Positions 5,522 through 5,649 of a stretch of 5,649 nucleotides of DNA are shown here, piece after piece. The DNA is from Candidatus Zixiibacteriota bacterium (GTDB taxonomy: Bacteria > Zixibacteria > MSB-5A5 > GN15 > PGXB01). Under the pieces are notes generated by a model, which was not told where the DNA came from, searched no databases, and saw only the letters and a list, made by a program, of their open reading frames with translations. The DNA is taken from contig QNAH01000193.1 of assembly GCA_003641425.1 (NCBI GenBank), positions 1-5,649 of the forward strand. The letters run 5' to 3'. Numbering within the stretch: the first letter of the stretch is position 1; each line of letters opens with the position of its first letter. Position numbers and translations under genes: made by a program.

Positions 5522-5649
5522 ATGAAGATCTTGAAATCACTTTTGGCTGTTATATTACTTCTGACAGCCGTCGGAGCCGGGGCGCAGGAAGCCGAATCTG
5601 AAATAATTATTGAACCGGTCAAGATCAATGACCATCTTTACCTTATTCA
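5522..5649 (+). CDS. Secreted protein, N-terminal fragment; possible metallo-beta-lactamase-fold protein (partial)
   Basis: Only the first 42 codons are inside the window. Residues 1-21 form a clear Sec signal peptide: two lysines, the hydrophobic run LLAVILLLTAVG, and an AGA cleavage site before Q22. The mature start is acidic (EAESE), then reads IIIEPVKINDHLYLI. A short strand ending in a D/N-x-(L/V)-Y-x-I pattern is typical of the first beta-strand of exported metallo-beta-lactamase-fold hydrolases, but the zinc motif HxHxDH would lie beyond the edge, so this is a guess. The gene is divergent from tetR, with 170 bp between the start codons. The strong ribosome site supports this start. It could be regulated together with the operon from the shared intergenic region, though I could not place a convincing promoter for it. 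Confidence 0.7.
   Translation, partial: MKILKSLLAVILLLTAVGAGAQEAESEIIIEPVKINDHLYLI

Overview
The window is a compact bacterial operon on the minus strand, read from about 5374 down to position 1, with one divergent gene starting at 5522 on the plus strand. The likely host is a Gram-negative bacterium that uses menaquinone. The reasons are a predicted substrate-binding lipoprotein, a Sec-exported protein with beta-barrel-like alternation, and the last two enzymes of menaquinone synthesis. Base and codon use look even across the window, and I see no insertion sequence, tRNA, integrase or CRISPR array. The phylum cannot be fixed from the sequence; an environmental FCB-like lineage would fit, but this is only an impression.

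Layout in order of transcription. A TetR/AcrR regulator (5351-4701) is followed 25 bp later by a lipoprotein of the SsuA/TauA/NMT1 solute-binding type (4675-3719). Next come its ABC ATPase (3738-2974) and its membrane permease (2981-2241). Then follow the menaquinone methyltransferase MenG/UbiE (2262-1516) and the DHNA polyprenyltransferase MenA (1519-629). After a 49-bp gap, a predicted outer-membrane-type protein (579 to the window edge) starts. From the lipoprotein gene to menA, each gene overlaps the next by 4 to 22 bp, which suggests one translationally coupled transcript. No terminator-like hairpin was seen in the gaps.

Regulation is unusually readable. The tetR promoter has a perfect -35 (TTGACA), a 17-bp spacer and a TAAAAT -10. 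A 22-bp palindrome with 10-bp perfect arms overlaps that -10 and the predicted start site. The simplest reading is that the TetR protein represses itself and the whole operon, including the menaquinone genes, until a ligand (possibly the imported solute) is present. The palindrome core, TGACCA-nn-TGGTCA, matches the core of the E. coli RutR consensus.

The divergent gene at the right edge encodes a secreted protein. Only its signal peptide and about 20 further residues are in the window; it may be a metallo-beta-lactamase-fold protein.

The most notable point is that an NMT1/SsuA-type importer, a TetR switch and the two last menaquinone genes share one operon. The imported substrate and its link to quinone synthesis are unknown.
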